This document shows, in pieces, positions 25,753-34,131 of a stretch of 64,000 bases of DNA. Made by a program: the position numbers and the translations under genes. Positions within the stretch are counted from its first letter, which is position 1. Each line of letters begins with the position of its first letter. The notes under the pieces are model-generated. The model was given only the letters and a program-made list of their open reading frames with translations, was not told where the DNA came from and made no database searches. The stretch comes from Fodinicola acaciae (GTDB lineage Bacteria > Actinomycetota > Actinomycetes > Mycobacteriales > HKI-0501). Location of the stretch: assembly GCF_010993745.1 (NCBI RefSeq), contig NZ_WOTN01000004.1, forward strand, positions 1,054,001 through 1,118,000, read 5' to 3'.

Positions 25753-25827
25753 ATGCGCTCGCTCCGGCTGGTCAGCCGCCGGCACATCGACATGTGCCGG
25801 GTCTTCAGCGCCGCGTGTTGTCGCTGA
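25753..25827 (+). CDS. Cysteine-type leader peptide of the sulfonate transporter operon
   Basis: A 24-codon frame from ATG 25753 to TGA encodes a peptide containing RRHIDMCRVFSAACCR. It has the same length and pattern as the peptide at 1245-1319 (RRHVDL...CR) but carries three cysteines instead of one. It lies 72 bp upstream of the substrate-binding lipoprotein gene. Both positions, in front of sulfur-acquisition operons, support a role as a cis-acting cysteine-sensing leader. With tandem Cys codons near the end, it should respond more strongly to Cys-tRNA shortage. Too short for usual gene finders. Mechanism inferred. Confidence 0.8.
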   Translation: MRSLRLVSRRHIDMCRVFSAACCR

Positions 25828-25899
25828 CACCTTCTCCGTACGTCCGCGTTTGACCTGAAGTCCGCGCACAATCCTCGCAAATTCCCCCAGGAGACGTCT

Positions 25900-26946
25900 G
25901 TGTCAGCATCTCCGCGCCTTCCGCGGCGCGCCCTGTTCGCGACCGCCGCGGCCGCGGTCCTGATCGCTGCTGGCCTCACGGCCTGCGGCGACAGCGGCAA
26001 GGTCGAGTCGGTACGACTCGGCTATTTTCCCAACCTGACACACGCGACGGCGATCGTCGGAGTGCAGGAAGGCCTGTTCCAGAAGTCGCTCGGCGCCACC
26101 AAGCTGACGACCCAGACGTTCAACGCCGGCCCGGCCGAGATCGAGGCGCTGTTCTCCGGCGCCATCGACATCGGCTACATCGGTCCGAGCCCGACGGTCA
26201 ATGCGTACGTGAAGTCCAAGGGCAAGGCGCTGAAGGTGATCTCCGGGTCGGCCTCCGGCGGCGTCCTGCTGGTGGTCAAGCCGGGCATCAAGAAGCCGGC
26301 GGATCTCAAGGGCAAGAAGATCGCGACTCCGCAGCTGGGCAACACCCAGGACGTGGCGCTGCGCTATTGGCTCAAGCAGCAGGGTTTCACCACCACCAAG
26401 GACGGCGGCGGCGACGTACACGTGACGCCGCAGGAAAACCCGGTCACCGTCGAGGCCTTCGGCAGCGGCGCGATCGACGGTGCCTGGGTGCCGGAGCCGA
26501 CCGCGTCGACGCTGGTCAAGGCGGGTGGTCACGTGCTGGTCGACGAGCGTGACCTGTGGCCTGGCAAGAAGTTCGTGATCACCAACGTGATCGTCCGTAC
26601 GGAGTTTCTCCAGCAGCATCCCGACCTGGTCAAGGCCTTCCTCAAGGGCCAGGTCGCGGCGACGCGGCTGATCACCGGCAACCCGGCCAAAGCGCAGCAG
26701 GACGTGATCACCGCGCTCGGCAAGCTGACCGGCAAGCCGCCGAAGGCCGCCCTGGTCGCCTCGGCGTGGAAGAGCATCGAGTTCACCAACGACCCGCTGG
26801 CCAGCACGCTGGTCACCGGTGCCAACCACGCGGTCGAGATCGGCCTGCTCGACAAGCCCAACCTGACGGGTCTGTACGACCTGACCATCCTCAACCAGGT
26901 GCTCACCGAGGCGCACCAACCGACCGTCCCGGAGCCGAGCACATGA
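25900..26946 (+). CDS. ssuA: Aliphatic sulfonate-type ABC transporter, binding lipoprotein
   Basis: The 348-residue protein starts with a Tat-like/lipoprotein signal: RRALFATAAAA and lipobox LTAC with Cys29. The mature part is an NMT1/SsuA-type periplasmic-binding protein: LGYFPNLTHATAIVGVQEGLF, GAIDIGYIGPSPTVNAY and GKKIATPQLGNTQDVALRYW, each a known block of the sulfonate/nitrate/taurine family. GTG 25900 follows AGGAG. Choice between sulfonate and other ligands rests mainly on the cysteine leader peptide upstream and the homocysteine methyltransferase downstream. Confidence 0.85.
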   Translation: MSASPRLPRRALFATAAAAVLIAAGLTACGDSGKVESVRLGYFPNLTHATAIVGVQEGLFQKSLGATKLTTQTFNAGPAEIEALFSGAIDIGYIGPSPTVNAYVKSKGKALKVISGSASGGVLLVVKPGIKKPADLKGKKIATPQLGNTQDVALRYWLKQQGFTTTKDGGGDVHVTPQENPVTVEAFGSGAIDGAWVPEPTASTLVKAGGHVLVDERDLWPGKKFVITNVIVRTEFLQQHPDLVKAFLKGQVAATRLITGNPAKAQQDVITALGKLTGKPPKAALVASAWKSIEFTNDPLASTLVTGANHAVEIGLLDKPNLTGLYDLTILNQVLTEAHQPTVPEPST

Positions 26947-27725
26947 CGATGACCGAGCTGAGCCCGGACAGACAGACGACCGCACCGGCCGTACGCATCG
27001 ACGCCGTCAGCAAGGTCTTCGGCCAGCGCGGCGGCCAGGTCGTCGCGCTGGACGGCATCTCGTTGACCGCCCGGCCGGGCGAGTTCGTCTGCCTGGTCGG
27101 CGCGTCCGGCTGCGGCAAAAGTACGTTGCTGTCGCTGGTCGCCGGGCTCGACTCGCCGACCGCCGGCACCATCGACACCGGCGGCGCTCGTGCCGCGCTG
27201 ATGTTCCAGGAGCCTGGCCTCATGCCGTGGCTGACGGTGGCCAGCAACGTCGAGCTGCCGCTGCGGCTCAGCGGTGTCGGTCGCACCGAGCGGCGCGATC
27301 GCGCGCGCGAGCTGTTGGAGACCGTACATCTCGCGGATTTCGCCGCGAGGCGGCCGCACGAGCTGTCCGGCGGCATGCGCCAGCGGGTCGCGCTCGCGCG
27401 CGTACTCGCCGCCAACGCCCCGGTGTTGCTGATGGACGAGCCGTTCGGCGCGCTCGACGCGATGACGCGTGACGTGCTGCACGACGAGATCGAGCGGATC
27501 TGGTCCGAACGCCAGCTCACGGTGCTTTTCGTGACCCACAACGTACGCGAGGCGGCGCGGCTGGGCGACCGGATCGTGCTGCTGTCCAGCCGGCCGGGCC
27601 GGGTCGTCGACGAGTTCGCGGTGGACATCCCGCGGCCGCGGCGGATCGACTCGCCGGAGGTGTCCAAGCTGGCCTCGGTCGTCACCGACCGGCTGCGCGA
27701 GGAGGTGCGCCGGCATGGCCGTTGA
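26943..27725 (+). CDS. ssuB: Aliphatic sulfonate-type ABC transporter, ATPase
   Basis: A 260-residue ATPase with Walker A GASGCGKS (53-60), Q-loop FQEPGLMPWLTV, signature LSGG (141-144) and Walker B VLLMDEPFGALD from residue 161. FQEPGLMPW and the short length place it with SsuB/TauB/NrtD importers. The first ATG (26943) overlaps the lipoprotein stop by 4 bp. The permease follows with an 11-bp overlap. Powers uptake of the sulfur compound bound by the lipoprotein. Confidence 0.88.
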   Translation: MTMTELSPDRQTTAPAVRIDAVSKVFGQRGGQVVALDGISLTARPGEFVCLVGASGCGKSTLLSLVAGLDSPTAGTIDTGGARAALMFQEPGLMPWLTVASNVELPLRLSGVGRTERRDRARELLETVHLADFAARRPHELSGGMRQRVALARVLAANAPVLLMDEPFGALDAMTRDVLHDEIERIWSERQLTVLFVTHNVREAARLGDRIVLLSSRPGRVVDEFAVDIPRPRRIDSPEVSKLASVVTDRLREEVRRHGR

Positions 27726-28569
27726 CAGCAAGGTCGAGCTGGCCGGCCTGGACGCGCTGGAGCTCGGCGGTGGGCGTACGACCGGACTCGGCTCGCGGTT
27801 GTGGGCGGCCAGCTGGCCGAAGCTGCTGGCGGTCGCGCTGGTCTTCGCCGCCTGGCAGCTGATCGTCTGGTCGGGCCTGAAGCCGGACTACATCCTGCCG
27901 GGGCCGGCGGAGGTCTTCGCCTGGCTGTGGCAGAACGTCTTCACCGCTCAGTTCTGGACCGCGATCGCCATCACGATGACGCGCGCGCTCAGTGGCTATG
28001 CGGTGGCGATCGTGATCGGCGCGATCGTCGGCATCGCGGTCGTACGCGTGAGGGCGCTGCGCGCGGCCATCGGCTCCCTGATCACCGGCCTGCAGACGCT
28101 GCCGTCCATCGCCTGGTTTCCGCTGGCGATCCTGCTCTTCCAGCTGTCCGAGCAGACCATCACCTTCGTGGTCGTGCTGGGTGCGGCGCCGTCCATCGCC
28201 AACGGGCTGATCAACGGCGTCGACTACGTGCCGCCGCTGCTCAAGCGGGTCGGGACCAACCTCGGAGCACGCGGCCTCGGTCTCTATCGGCACGTCGTCC
28301 TGCCGGCCGCGCTGCCGTCGTGTGTCGCGGGCCTGAAGCAGGGATGGGCCTTCGCGTGGCGCAGCCTGATGGCCGGTGAGCTGCTGGTCATCGTGCAGGG
28401 ACGGCCGTCGATCGGCGCCGAGCTGCAGCACGCACGCGACCAGATCCAGCCAGAGATCGTCATCGCGTTGCTGATCGTCATCCTGATCATCGGCATCCTG
28501 GTGGACACCGCGTTCAGCTTCGCCGACCGCACGCTGCGCTCGCGCTGGGGCCTGTCCGACACGCGTTGA
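27715..28569 (+). CDS. ssuC: Aliphatic sulfonate-type ABC transporter, permease
   Basis: The 284-residue permease has six membrane segments and the EAA-type loop near LGARGLGLYRHVVLPAALPS, where the importer ATPase docks. VWSGLKPDYILPGPAEVFAW is the typical extracytoplasmic start of SsuC/TauC proteins. It completes the three-part importer. The next gene, homocysteine S-methyltransferase, starts within or shortly after its stop, so sulfur uptake and methionine metabolism are joined in one operon. Confidence 0.87.
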   Translation: MAVDSKVELAGLDALELGGGRTTGLGSRLWAASWPKLLAVALVFAAWQLIVWSGLKPDYILPGPAEVFAWLWQNVFTAQFWTAIAITMTRALSGYAVAIVIGAIVGIAVVRVRALRAAIGSLITGLQTLPSIAWFPLAILLFQLSEQTITFVVVLGAAPSIANGLINGVDYVPPLLKRVGTNLGARGLGLYRHVVLPAALPSCVAGLKQGWAFAWRSLMAGELLVIVQGRPSIGAELQHARDQIQPEIVIALLIVILIIGILVDTAFSFADRTLRSRWGLSDTR

Positions 28570-28643
28570 GCACGCTGGTCCGACTGAGTCGCAGTCGGCC
28601 GGACCAGCGGCGCTTCAAGTATGCCGCGCGGCACACTGGGCAG

Positions 28644-29474
28644 GTGGTTTTTGCCGAGGTCGTACGCGAGCGGGTCGTCGTGCTGGACGGCGGTCTGGCG
28701 ACCGAGCTGGAGCGCCGCGGCAACGACCTGTCGTCCTCGCTCTGGTCGGCGCGGCTGCTGCGTGACGATCCGGCTGAGATAGTCGCCGCACACCGCACGT
28801 TTTTCGCCGCCGGCGCCCAGGTCGCGACGACCGCCAGCTATCAGGCTCCGCTTGAGCTGCTGCGGCATAGCGTCCCGTTGGCGCGTGAGGCGGCGGACGA
28901 GGCAGGCGGCTGGGTCGCGGCCTCGGTCGGCCCGTACGGTGCCGCGCTCGCCGACGGTTCGGAATATCGCGGCGACTACGGCCTGAGCGTCGACGCTTTG
29001 CGCGCGTATCACCGGCCGCGGCTGGACCAGCTCGTCGACGCCGGTCCGGACGTACTCGCCGTGGAGACCATTCCGTGTCTCGCCGAGGTCGAGGCCCTGG
29101 TGACCGAGCTCGACGCGATCGGATTTCCGGCTTGGCTCTCGCTGACCTGCGACGGCACGCGTACGCGCGCGGGCGAGCCGGTCGCGGAGGCCTTCGCGAT
29201 GGCTCGCGACTGCGCCGCGGTCGTCGCGGCCGGGGTCAACTGCACGGCGCCGGCCGACGTGCCGGCGCTGGTCGAGCTGGCGGCGGCGAGCGGCAAGCCG
29301 GTCGTCGCGTACCCGAACAGCGGCGAGGCCTGGGTCGACCGCCGCTGGACCGGACCGGCCGCCTTCTCCACCGCCGAGGTCGACGGCTGGCTCGCCGCCG
29401 GAGTGCGGCTGGTCGGTGGCTGCTGCCGCGTCGGCCCGGCCGAGATCGCCGGGATCGCCGAGACCGTCCGCTGA
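28644..29474 (+). CDS. mmuM: Homocysteine S-methyltransferase
   Basis: About 277 residues with the family start VVVLDGGLATELERRG and zinc-binding cysteines in GVNCTAP and GGCCRVGP. The enzyme makes methionine from homocysteine using S-methylmethionine or AdoMet. I prefer GTG 28644, which gives the normal MmuM start; a TTG at 28566 overlapping the permease stop would add 26 atypical residues. Location after the sulfur transporter suggests shared control by the leader peptide at 25753. Confidence 0.87.
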   Translation: MVFAEVVRERVVVLDGGLATELERRGNDLSSSLWSARLLRDDPAEIVAAHRTFFAAGAQVATTASYQAPLELLRHSVPLAREAADEAGGWVAASVGPYGAALADGSEYRGDYGLSVDALRAYHRPRLDQLVDAGPDVLAVETIPCLAEVEALVTELDAIGFPAWLSLTCDGTRTRAGEPVAEAFAMARDCAAVVAAGVNCTAPADVPALVELAAASGKPVVAYPNSGEAWVDRRWTGPAAFSTAEVDGWLAAGVRLVGGCCRVGPAEIAGIAETVR

Positions 29475-29570
29475 AATACATTCGGAATTCCGGCGGACCG
29501 GAAAAGGTTTTACGGATCATTCTTTCTCGATTCCTGCAGGCCATCGACCGTTAACGTTGCGCAGAAAGTC

Positions 29571-29599
29571 TTGACAGCGCTGGGACCGAGGAATAGGCA
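29571..29599 (+). promoter_or_regulatory. Consensus-like primary sigma promoter
   Basis: TTGACA (29571-29576), 17 bp, TAGGCA (29594-29599). The -35 is perfect and spacing ideal. It would drive the zinc-ribbon gene starting near 29652. Confidence 0.55.
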
Positions 29600-29651
29600 T
29601 GTGACAAGGCAAAGCCGGCAGATGTCCGGCGGCCCAAGGGGTGTGAGCGGC

Positions 29652-29879
29652 GTGTCCAGGAATACTTACTACATTGCCGGTGACCTTCCTTACTACGCGA
29701 TTGCCTGCGACACCTGTGGCGCGTCCTTCACGTGTTACGACGATTCCTGTTACCAGTGGAATTCGCTGTGCGCGACCGCGGAGTACGCCGGCTGGCGGCT
29801 CGCCGACGACGGCCGCGGACCACATCTGTGCCCGGACTGCGTCGCGTCGACCTCGCCGCGCCGGCTCGCCACCACCTGA
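29652..29879 (+). CDS. Small zinc-ribbon protein of unknown function
   Basis: The 75-residue product has two paired cysteine motifs, AIACDTCGASFTCYDD and HLCPDC near the end, enclosing a Trp-rich middle (EYAGWRLADDGRGPH). The Cys spacing indicates one zinc ribbon. GTG 29652 lies about ten bases after AAGGGG; a GTG at 29643 is an alternative. A strong promoter-like sequence lies 50-80 bp upstream, and an earlier in-frame TTG is part of that promoter, so is not the start. No neighbour indicates the function. Confidence 0.65.
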   Translation: MSRNTYYIAGDLPYYAIACDTCGASFTCYDDSCYQWNSLCATAEYAGWRLADDGRGPHLCPDCVASTSPRRLATT

Positions 29880-30004
29880 CCGTAAGCAGTCAGCTGTGCC
29901 GAAACCTTGACGGGTGGTCTACGGCTGCTCGAAGATGTCTGCGCTGAGCAGTTTCGGAGCATCTTCGATCATGCTGACGAGCGTCGGACAGGGGTTGCAC
30001 GCAC

Positions 30005-31594
30005 ATGTCCAGACCCACACGCCGCACCATCCTCACCGCCGCGGCCGCCACCGCACTCTCGCTGGGGCTGCCGACGACACCGGCCGAGGCCGCCGAATCG
30101 GCCGCCGAGCTGCCCAAGCTGATTCCGGCGCCGGCCTCGCTGAAGTCGTTGCCTGGCAAGGATTTCCAGCTCACCGCGCGGTCGTCGATCGCGGTGCTGC
30201 CGGCGTACGGCCAACCGCTGGCGGCCGCCGAGATGCTCGCCGGCGTGCTGCGTCAGTCGACCGGTTTCGCGCTGCCGGTCAACCGGCCGTCGTCCGGTCC
30301 CAAGATCGTCCTGACGCTCGGCGGTCCGGCCTCGCTCGGCCAGGAAGGCTATGAGCTCACCGCCACCGCACACGCGGTGCTGATCCGGGCGCGTACGGCC
30401 GAAGGTCTCTTCCGCGGCATCACCACGCTGCGACAGCTGCTGCCGGCGAAGGTCGAGGCGAGCAGCCACCAGCCGGGTCCGTGGGCCGTGCCGAGCGTGC
30501 GGATCGCCGACCATCCGCGGTTTGGCTGGCGCGGCGCGATGCTCGACGTGTCACGGCACTTCTTCCCGGTCGCGGCCGTCAAGCGTTACCTGGACCTCAT
30601 CTCGCTCTACAAGATCAACGTCCTGCACCTGCACCTGGCCGACGACCAGGGCTGGCGGATCGTCGTCGACAGCTGGCCGCGGCTGGCCACGTACGGCGGC
30701 AGCACGCAGGTCGGTGGCGGTGCCGGCGGCTACTACACGAAGCGGGACTACCAGGACCTGGTCGCGTACGCGGCGGCTCGCTTCATCACGATCGTGCCGG
30801 AGATCGACTCGCCGGGTCACACCAACGCGGCCCTCGCCTCGTACGCGGAGCTCAACTGCGACGGTGTCGCCCCGCCGCTCTACACCGGCACCGATGTCGG
30901 CTTCAGCTCGCTGTGTGTCGCCAAGCCGTTGACCTACAAGTTCCTCGACGATGTCGTACGCGAAATCGCCGAGATCACACCTGGCGCCTTCTATCACCTC
31001 GGCGGCGACGAGGCACACAGCACGCCGCACGACGACTACGTCACCTTCGTCGACAAGCTGCAGCCGATCGTCAAGGCACACGGCAAGCGGGTCATCGGCT
31101 GGGACGAGATCGGTGCGGCCAGCCTGCTGCCCGGCAGCTACGCGCAGCACTGGGACCCGGCGACCGGCAACCAGCCGGGCACCGAGAAGGCGCGTAACGC
31201 GGTCGCCAAGGGCGCCAAGCTGGTGATGTCGCCGGCCAGCAGGGCGTATCTGGACATGAAGTACAACAAGCAGACGCCGCTCGGCCTGTCCTGGGCCGGA
31301 TACGTCGAGGTCAAGGACTCCTACGACTGGGATCCGGCGACGATCGTGAGCGGCCTCCAGGAGTCCGACATCGCCGGCGTCGAGGCGCCGCTGTGGAGCG
31401 AGACGCTGGTGAAGATCGCCGACATCGAGTTCATGGCGTTTCCTCGGCTGCCCGGCATCGCCGAGCTCGGCTGGTCGCCGGCCGCGTCGCACGGCTGGGA
31501 CGCGTACAAGCTGCGGCTCGCCGCGCAGGCGCCGCGCTGGTCGGTGCTCGGCGTGAACTACTACCGCTCGACGCAGGTCCCCTGGCCATCGTGA
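30005..31594 (+). CDS. Secreted GH20 beta-N-acetylhexosaminidase
   Basis: A 529-residue protein with a Tat-type signal (SRPTRRTILTAAAATALSL, cleavage near AEAAE). An N-terminal GH20b-like domain is followed by the TIM barrel with WRGAMLDVSRHFFPV, HLHLADDQGWR and the catalytic Asp-Glu pair in YHLGGDEAHSTPH. Substrate-assisted cleavage of terminal GlcNAc/GalNAc is expected, on chitin or cell-wall oligomers outside the cell. Monocistronic. Probably complements the secreted GH3 enzyme at 19186. Confidence 0.92.
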   Translation: MSRPTRRTILTAAAATALSLGLPTTPAEAAESAAELPKLIPAPASLKSLPGKDFQLTARSSIAVLPAYGQPLAAAEMLAGVLRQSTGFALPVNRPSSGPKIVLTLGGPASLGQEGYELTATAHAVLIRARTAEGLFRGITTLRQLLPAKVEASSHQPGPWAVPSVRIADHPRFGWRGAMLDVSRHFFPVAAVKRYLDLISLYKINVLHLHLADDQGWRIVVDSWPRLATYGGSTQVGGGAGGYYTKRDYQDLVAYAAARFITIVPEIDSPGHTNAALASYAELNCDGVAPPLYTGTDVGFSSLCVAKPLTYKFLDDVVREIAEITPGAFYHLGGDEAHSTPHDDYVTFVDKLQPIVKAHGKRVIGWDEIGAASLLPGSYAQHWDPATGNQPGTEKARNAVAKGAKLVMSPASRAYLDMKYNKQTPLGLSWAGYVEVKDSYDWDPATIVSGLQESDIAGVEAPLWSETLVKIADIEFMAFPRLPGIAELGWSPAASHGWDAYKLRLAAQAPRWSVLGVNYYRSTQVPWPS

Positions 31595-31609
31595 CCGTTC
31601 CACAGGCTC

Positions 31610-32194
31610 TTAGCGGGGGGACAGGTCGGCCGGGGTGGCCCGCAGCGACACGCCGCCGGGTTTGTGCAGGCTCGGTCCGTCGCCGCGGAAACCGCTCGGG
31701 TCGTTGTCGCCGGAGACCAGCAACCCGGTCGGCTTGGCGGTCTTCGGGATGTCGAACCAGAGCTCGACCTCGACGGCCGAGTGACCGCCGATGGTGATCC
31801 GGTCGACCTGCCGGCGTACGGCCATCGCGAAGGCGTCGGGCTTGGCGTTCGCCGCCGGCACGCCGGTGAGCCGCTGGTTGGCATAGACGTAGTCGTGGAA
31901 GTCCGGGTCGTGGTTGTCGACCCGGAGCCGCAGCCGGCAGAAGGCGCCGGCGGTCGGCTCGCCTTCGGAATGCGTGCCCTGCACCGCGGTCAGCCCGCAG
32001 CCGAAGGCCTCCAGGGTGAAGGTGAGATGGCCGTCGGTGGCGGCCCGCGACGGCGTCGGCCGCGGCGACCCGCTCGGATCGGCGTTGGCGGTCGGGATGA
32101 GGTCGTTGAGAGCCCACCCGACCGCGCCGCCGAGGATCAGCGCGGCCAGCACCAGGAGTGCGCCGCGCCAGCTGAGCAGGCCGCGAGTTCTCAC
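31610..32194 (-). CDS. Membrane-anchored DUF4352-like protein
   Basis: The 194-residue protein has a short cytoplasmic start, one membrane helix (ALLVLAALILGGAVGWAL), a Pro/Ser linker and an outer beta-sandwich with AFCRLRLRVDNHDPDFHDYV and VEVELWFDIPKTAKP, the pattern of DUF4352 immunoglobulin-like domains. Two Cys (AFGCGLTA and AFCRLR) may form a disulfide. Its stop is 16 bp from the convergent GH20 stop. Function unknown. Confidence 0.72.
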   Translation of the reverse strand: MRTRGLLSWRGALLVLAALILGGAVGWALNDLIPTANADPSGSPRPTPSRAATDGHLTFTLEAFGCGLTAVQGTHSEGEPTAGAFCRLRLRVDNHDPDFHDYVYANQRLTGVPAANAKPDAFAMAVRRQVDRITIGGHSAVEVELWFDIPKTAKPTGLLVSGDNDPSGFRGDGPSLHKPGGVSLRATPADLSPR

Positions 32195-32230
32195 CTGCCA
32201 GATGGTAAAGGCCGCGAGGCCTGCACCGGG

Positions 32231-32602
32231 TCAGTTCTTGCGCTGGATCTCCTGCACGGACCACTTGTTGCCATCCGGGTCGGCGAAGAACACAAAGCGT
32301 CCCCACGGAAAGTCCTGCACCTCGGAAACCTCCACGCCGTTGGCCGTGAGGTGTTTGTGCGCCGTCTCGATGTCCGAGACCACCAGCTGTACGCCCTGCA
32401 CCGATCCCGGCGCCGCCTCGGTCACACCGGTGCCGATGGTGATCGAGCAACCCGATCCCGGCGGCGTGAGCTGGACAAACCGCAGGTTCTCATTGACCCG
32501 GTGGTCGTGGTCGGCGACGAAACCGACCCGCTCGGTGTAGAAGGCCTTCGCGCGGTCCACGTCGGTCACCGGGATCGCCACGAGTTCCAGCTTCCAGTCC
32601 AT
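32231..32602 (-). CDS. VOC/glyoxalase-fold protein
   Basis: A 123-residue single VOC domain. It starts with LELVAIPVTDVDRAKAFYTE and ends with FVFFADPDGNKWSVQEI, the classic beta-alpha-beta-beta-beta repeat with conserved FxDPDGN. Such proteins are small metal enzymes or binding proteins for antibiotics. A cluster of TTCCTA/TAGGAA half-sites lies upstream at 32647-32675. No substrate can be named. Confidence 0.85.
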   Translation of the reverse strand: MDWKLELVAIPVTDVDRAKAFYTERVGFVADHDHRVNENLRFVQLTPPGSGCSITIGTGVTEAAPGSVQGVQLVVSDIETAHKHLTANGVEVSEVQDFPWGRFVFFADPDGNKWSVQEIQRKN

Positions 32603-32646
32603 CGTCCTGTCCTCTCCGTCGTTGGTGAGAACAACTCTATGGACCC

Positions 32647-32675
32647 ATTAGGAAGATTTGATTCCTAATAGGAAA
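32647..32675. promoter_or_regulatory. Palindromic half-sites between crtI stop and VOC gene
   Basis: ATTAGGAA-N7-TTCCTAAT (32647-32669) is a perfect 8-bp inverted repeat, and TAGGAAA follows at once, making three half-sites. It overlaps the crtI stop. It may be the crtI terminator or an operator for the VOC gene 45 bp downstream; it is AT-rich for this genome. Confidence 0.4.
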
Positions 32676-34131
32676 TCGGACCGGTGATCCGCTCGGCGGC
32701 CAGCCGGCCGGAGACCAACACCATCGGAACGCCGACGCCTGGCTGCGTGCCGGAGCCGACGAACACCACGTTGTCGTAGGCGAGGTTGGCCGGCCGCATC
32801 GGCCCGGTCTGCGAAAACGTGTGCGCCAGCGCGAACGGCGTCCCGGCGGCCATGCCGGCCGCCGACCAGTCGTCCGGTGTGACGACATGGCGTACGACCG
32901 TCGCATCGGTCAGCCCGCGATAGCCGCGCGCCTCCAGGACGCGCAGGATCTCGTCGGCGTAACGCTCGCCGTGCTGTTTCCAGTCGATCGGCGCCTTGAG
33001 ATTCGGCACAGGTGCCAGCACGTAGTACGCGTGCTGACCGGCCGGCGCGAGGGACGGATCCGACCGGCTCGGATTGCTGACCAGCAGGGACGGATCGCTC
33101 ATCAACCGGCCGCCGGTGAGCTCGTCGAAGGTCCGCCGCCACGCACGGCCGACATGGATGTTGTGGTGCGCGATCCGCGAAAAGCCTTTGCTGGCACCGA
33201 TATGCAGCAACACGCACGACGGCGAATGACGCAACGGCCGGCGCAGTGGTCGCTTGAGCAGGTCGCGTCGCGCGACCGGCAGGTCGGGGTTGAGCACGAC
33301 CACGTCGGCGGCGATCCGCTCGTCGGCGGTGCGTACGGCCACCGCTCGCCCACCGGCCATCTCGACCTCGGTGACCGCGTGGCCATAGCGGATGTCGACC
33401 CCGTGTTTCGTTGCCACCGCGGCCATCGCTGCTGGCATGGCATGCATGCCGCCGCGCGGGAAATAGACGCCGGCGACGGTGTCCAGATACGAGATGACCG
33501 CATACAGGGCGAGTGCCTTGTGCGGTGGCACGCCGGCGTACAAGGCCTGGAAGGAAAAGATGCGCCGCGTACGCGGATCGTCGAAGAACGAGTTGACTTT
33601 TCCGGACAGCCGGCGGAATCCGCCGGCCGCGACCAGCCGCGCCAGCGGCCCGCCGAGCAGGTCGAGCGGTGTGTCCAGGTTACGGTCGATGAACGCGTCC
33701 CACTCCAGGTCGTGCAGAAACCGCGTGTAGTCGACGAACCGGAGATAGCCGTCCGCCTCCCGCGCACCGCAGACGCGGCGGATCTCCTCGGCGGTGTCGG
33801 CGACCTCGGCGCGTACGTCCAATGTGGACCCGTCCGGAAAATGCGCGCGATAGGCAGGATCGAGCCGGGTCAGCTCCAGCCAGTCGTCGAGTTTTTCCCC
33901 GACGGCGGCGAAAGTGTCGGCGATCAGCCGCGGCATCGTGAGCACCGTCGGACCGGTGTCGAAACGGAAACCGCGGTCGGCCAGCAGGCCGGCGCGGCCA
34001 CCTGGCCGGCCGGCCCGCTCCAACACGGTCACCTGCCGGCCGCTGCCGGCGAGCCGGATCGCGCACGCCAGGCCGCCGAGCCCGGCACCGACGACGACCA
34101 CTCGATCCGTACGACCACGCACCGTACGCAT
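32665..34131 (-). CDS. crtI: Phytoene desaturase family protein
   Basis: The 488-residue flavoprotein has an N-terminal dinucleotide motif VVVGAGLGGLACAIRLAGSG and the carotenoid desaturase C-terminal signature VGSGTQPGVGVPMVLVSGR. DTGPTVLTMP and ASVYF-like blocks of CrtI are also present (FDTGPTVLTMPRLIADTF). ATG 34131 follows GGAGGT; an open extension upstream is the repeat copy B. It would introduce double bonds in a carotenoid precursor. No crtE, crtB or cyclase gene is in the window, so the pathway partners must be elsewhere or this is a related oxidase. Confidence 0.82.
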   Translation of the reverse strand: MRTVRGRTDRVVVVGAGLGGLACAIRLAGSGRQVTVLERAGRPGGRAGLLADRGFRFDTGPTVLTMPRLIADTFAAVGEKLDDWLELTRLDPAYRAHFPDGSTLDVRAEVADTAEEIRRVCGAREADGYLRFVDYTRFLHDLEWDAFIDRNLDTPLDLLGGPLARLVAAGGFRRLSGKVNSFFDDPRTRRIFSFQALYAGVPPHKALALYAVISYLDTVAGVYFPRGGMHAMPAAMAAVATKHGVDIRYGHAVTEVEMAGGRAVAVRTADERIAADVVVLNPDLPVARRDLLKRPLRRPLRHSPSCVLLHIGASKGFSRIAHHNIHVGRAWRRTFDELTGGRLMSDPSLLVSNPSRSDPSLAPAGQHAYYVLAPVPNLKAPIDWKQHGERYADEILRVLEARGYRGLTDATVVRHVVTPDDWSAAGMAAGTPFALAHTFSQTGPMRPANLAYDNVVFVGSGTQPGVGVPMVLVSGRLAAERITGPISY

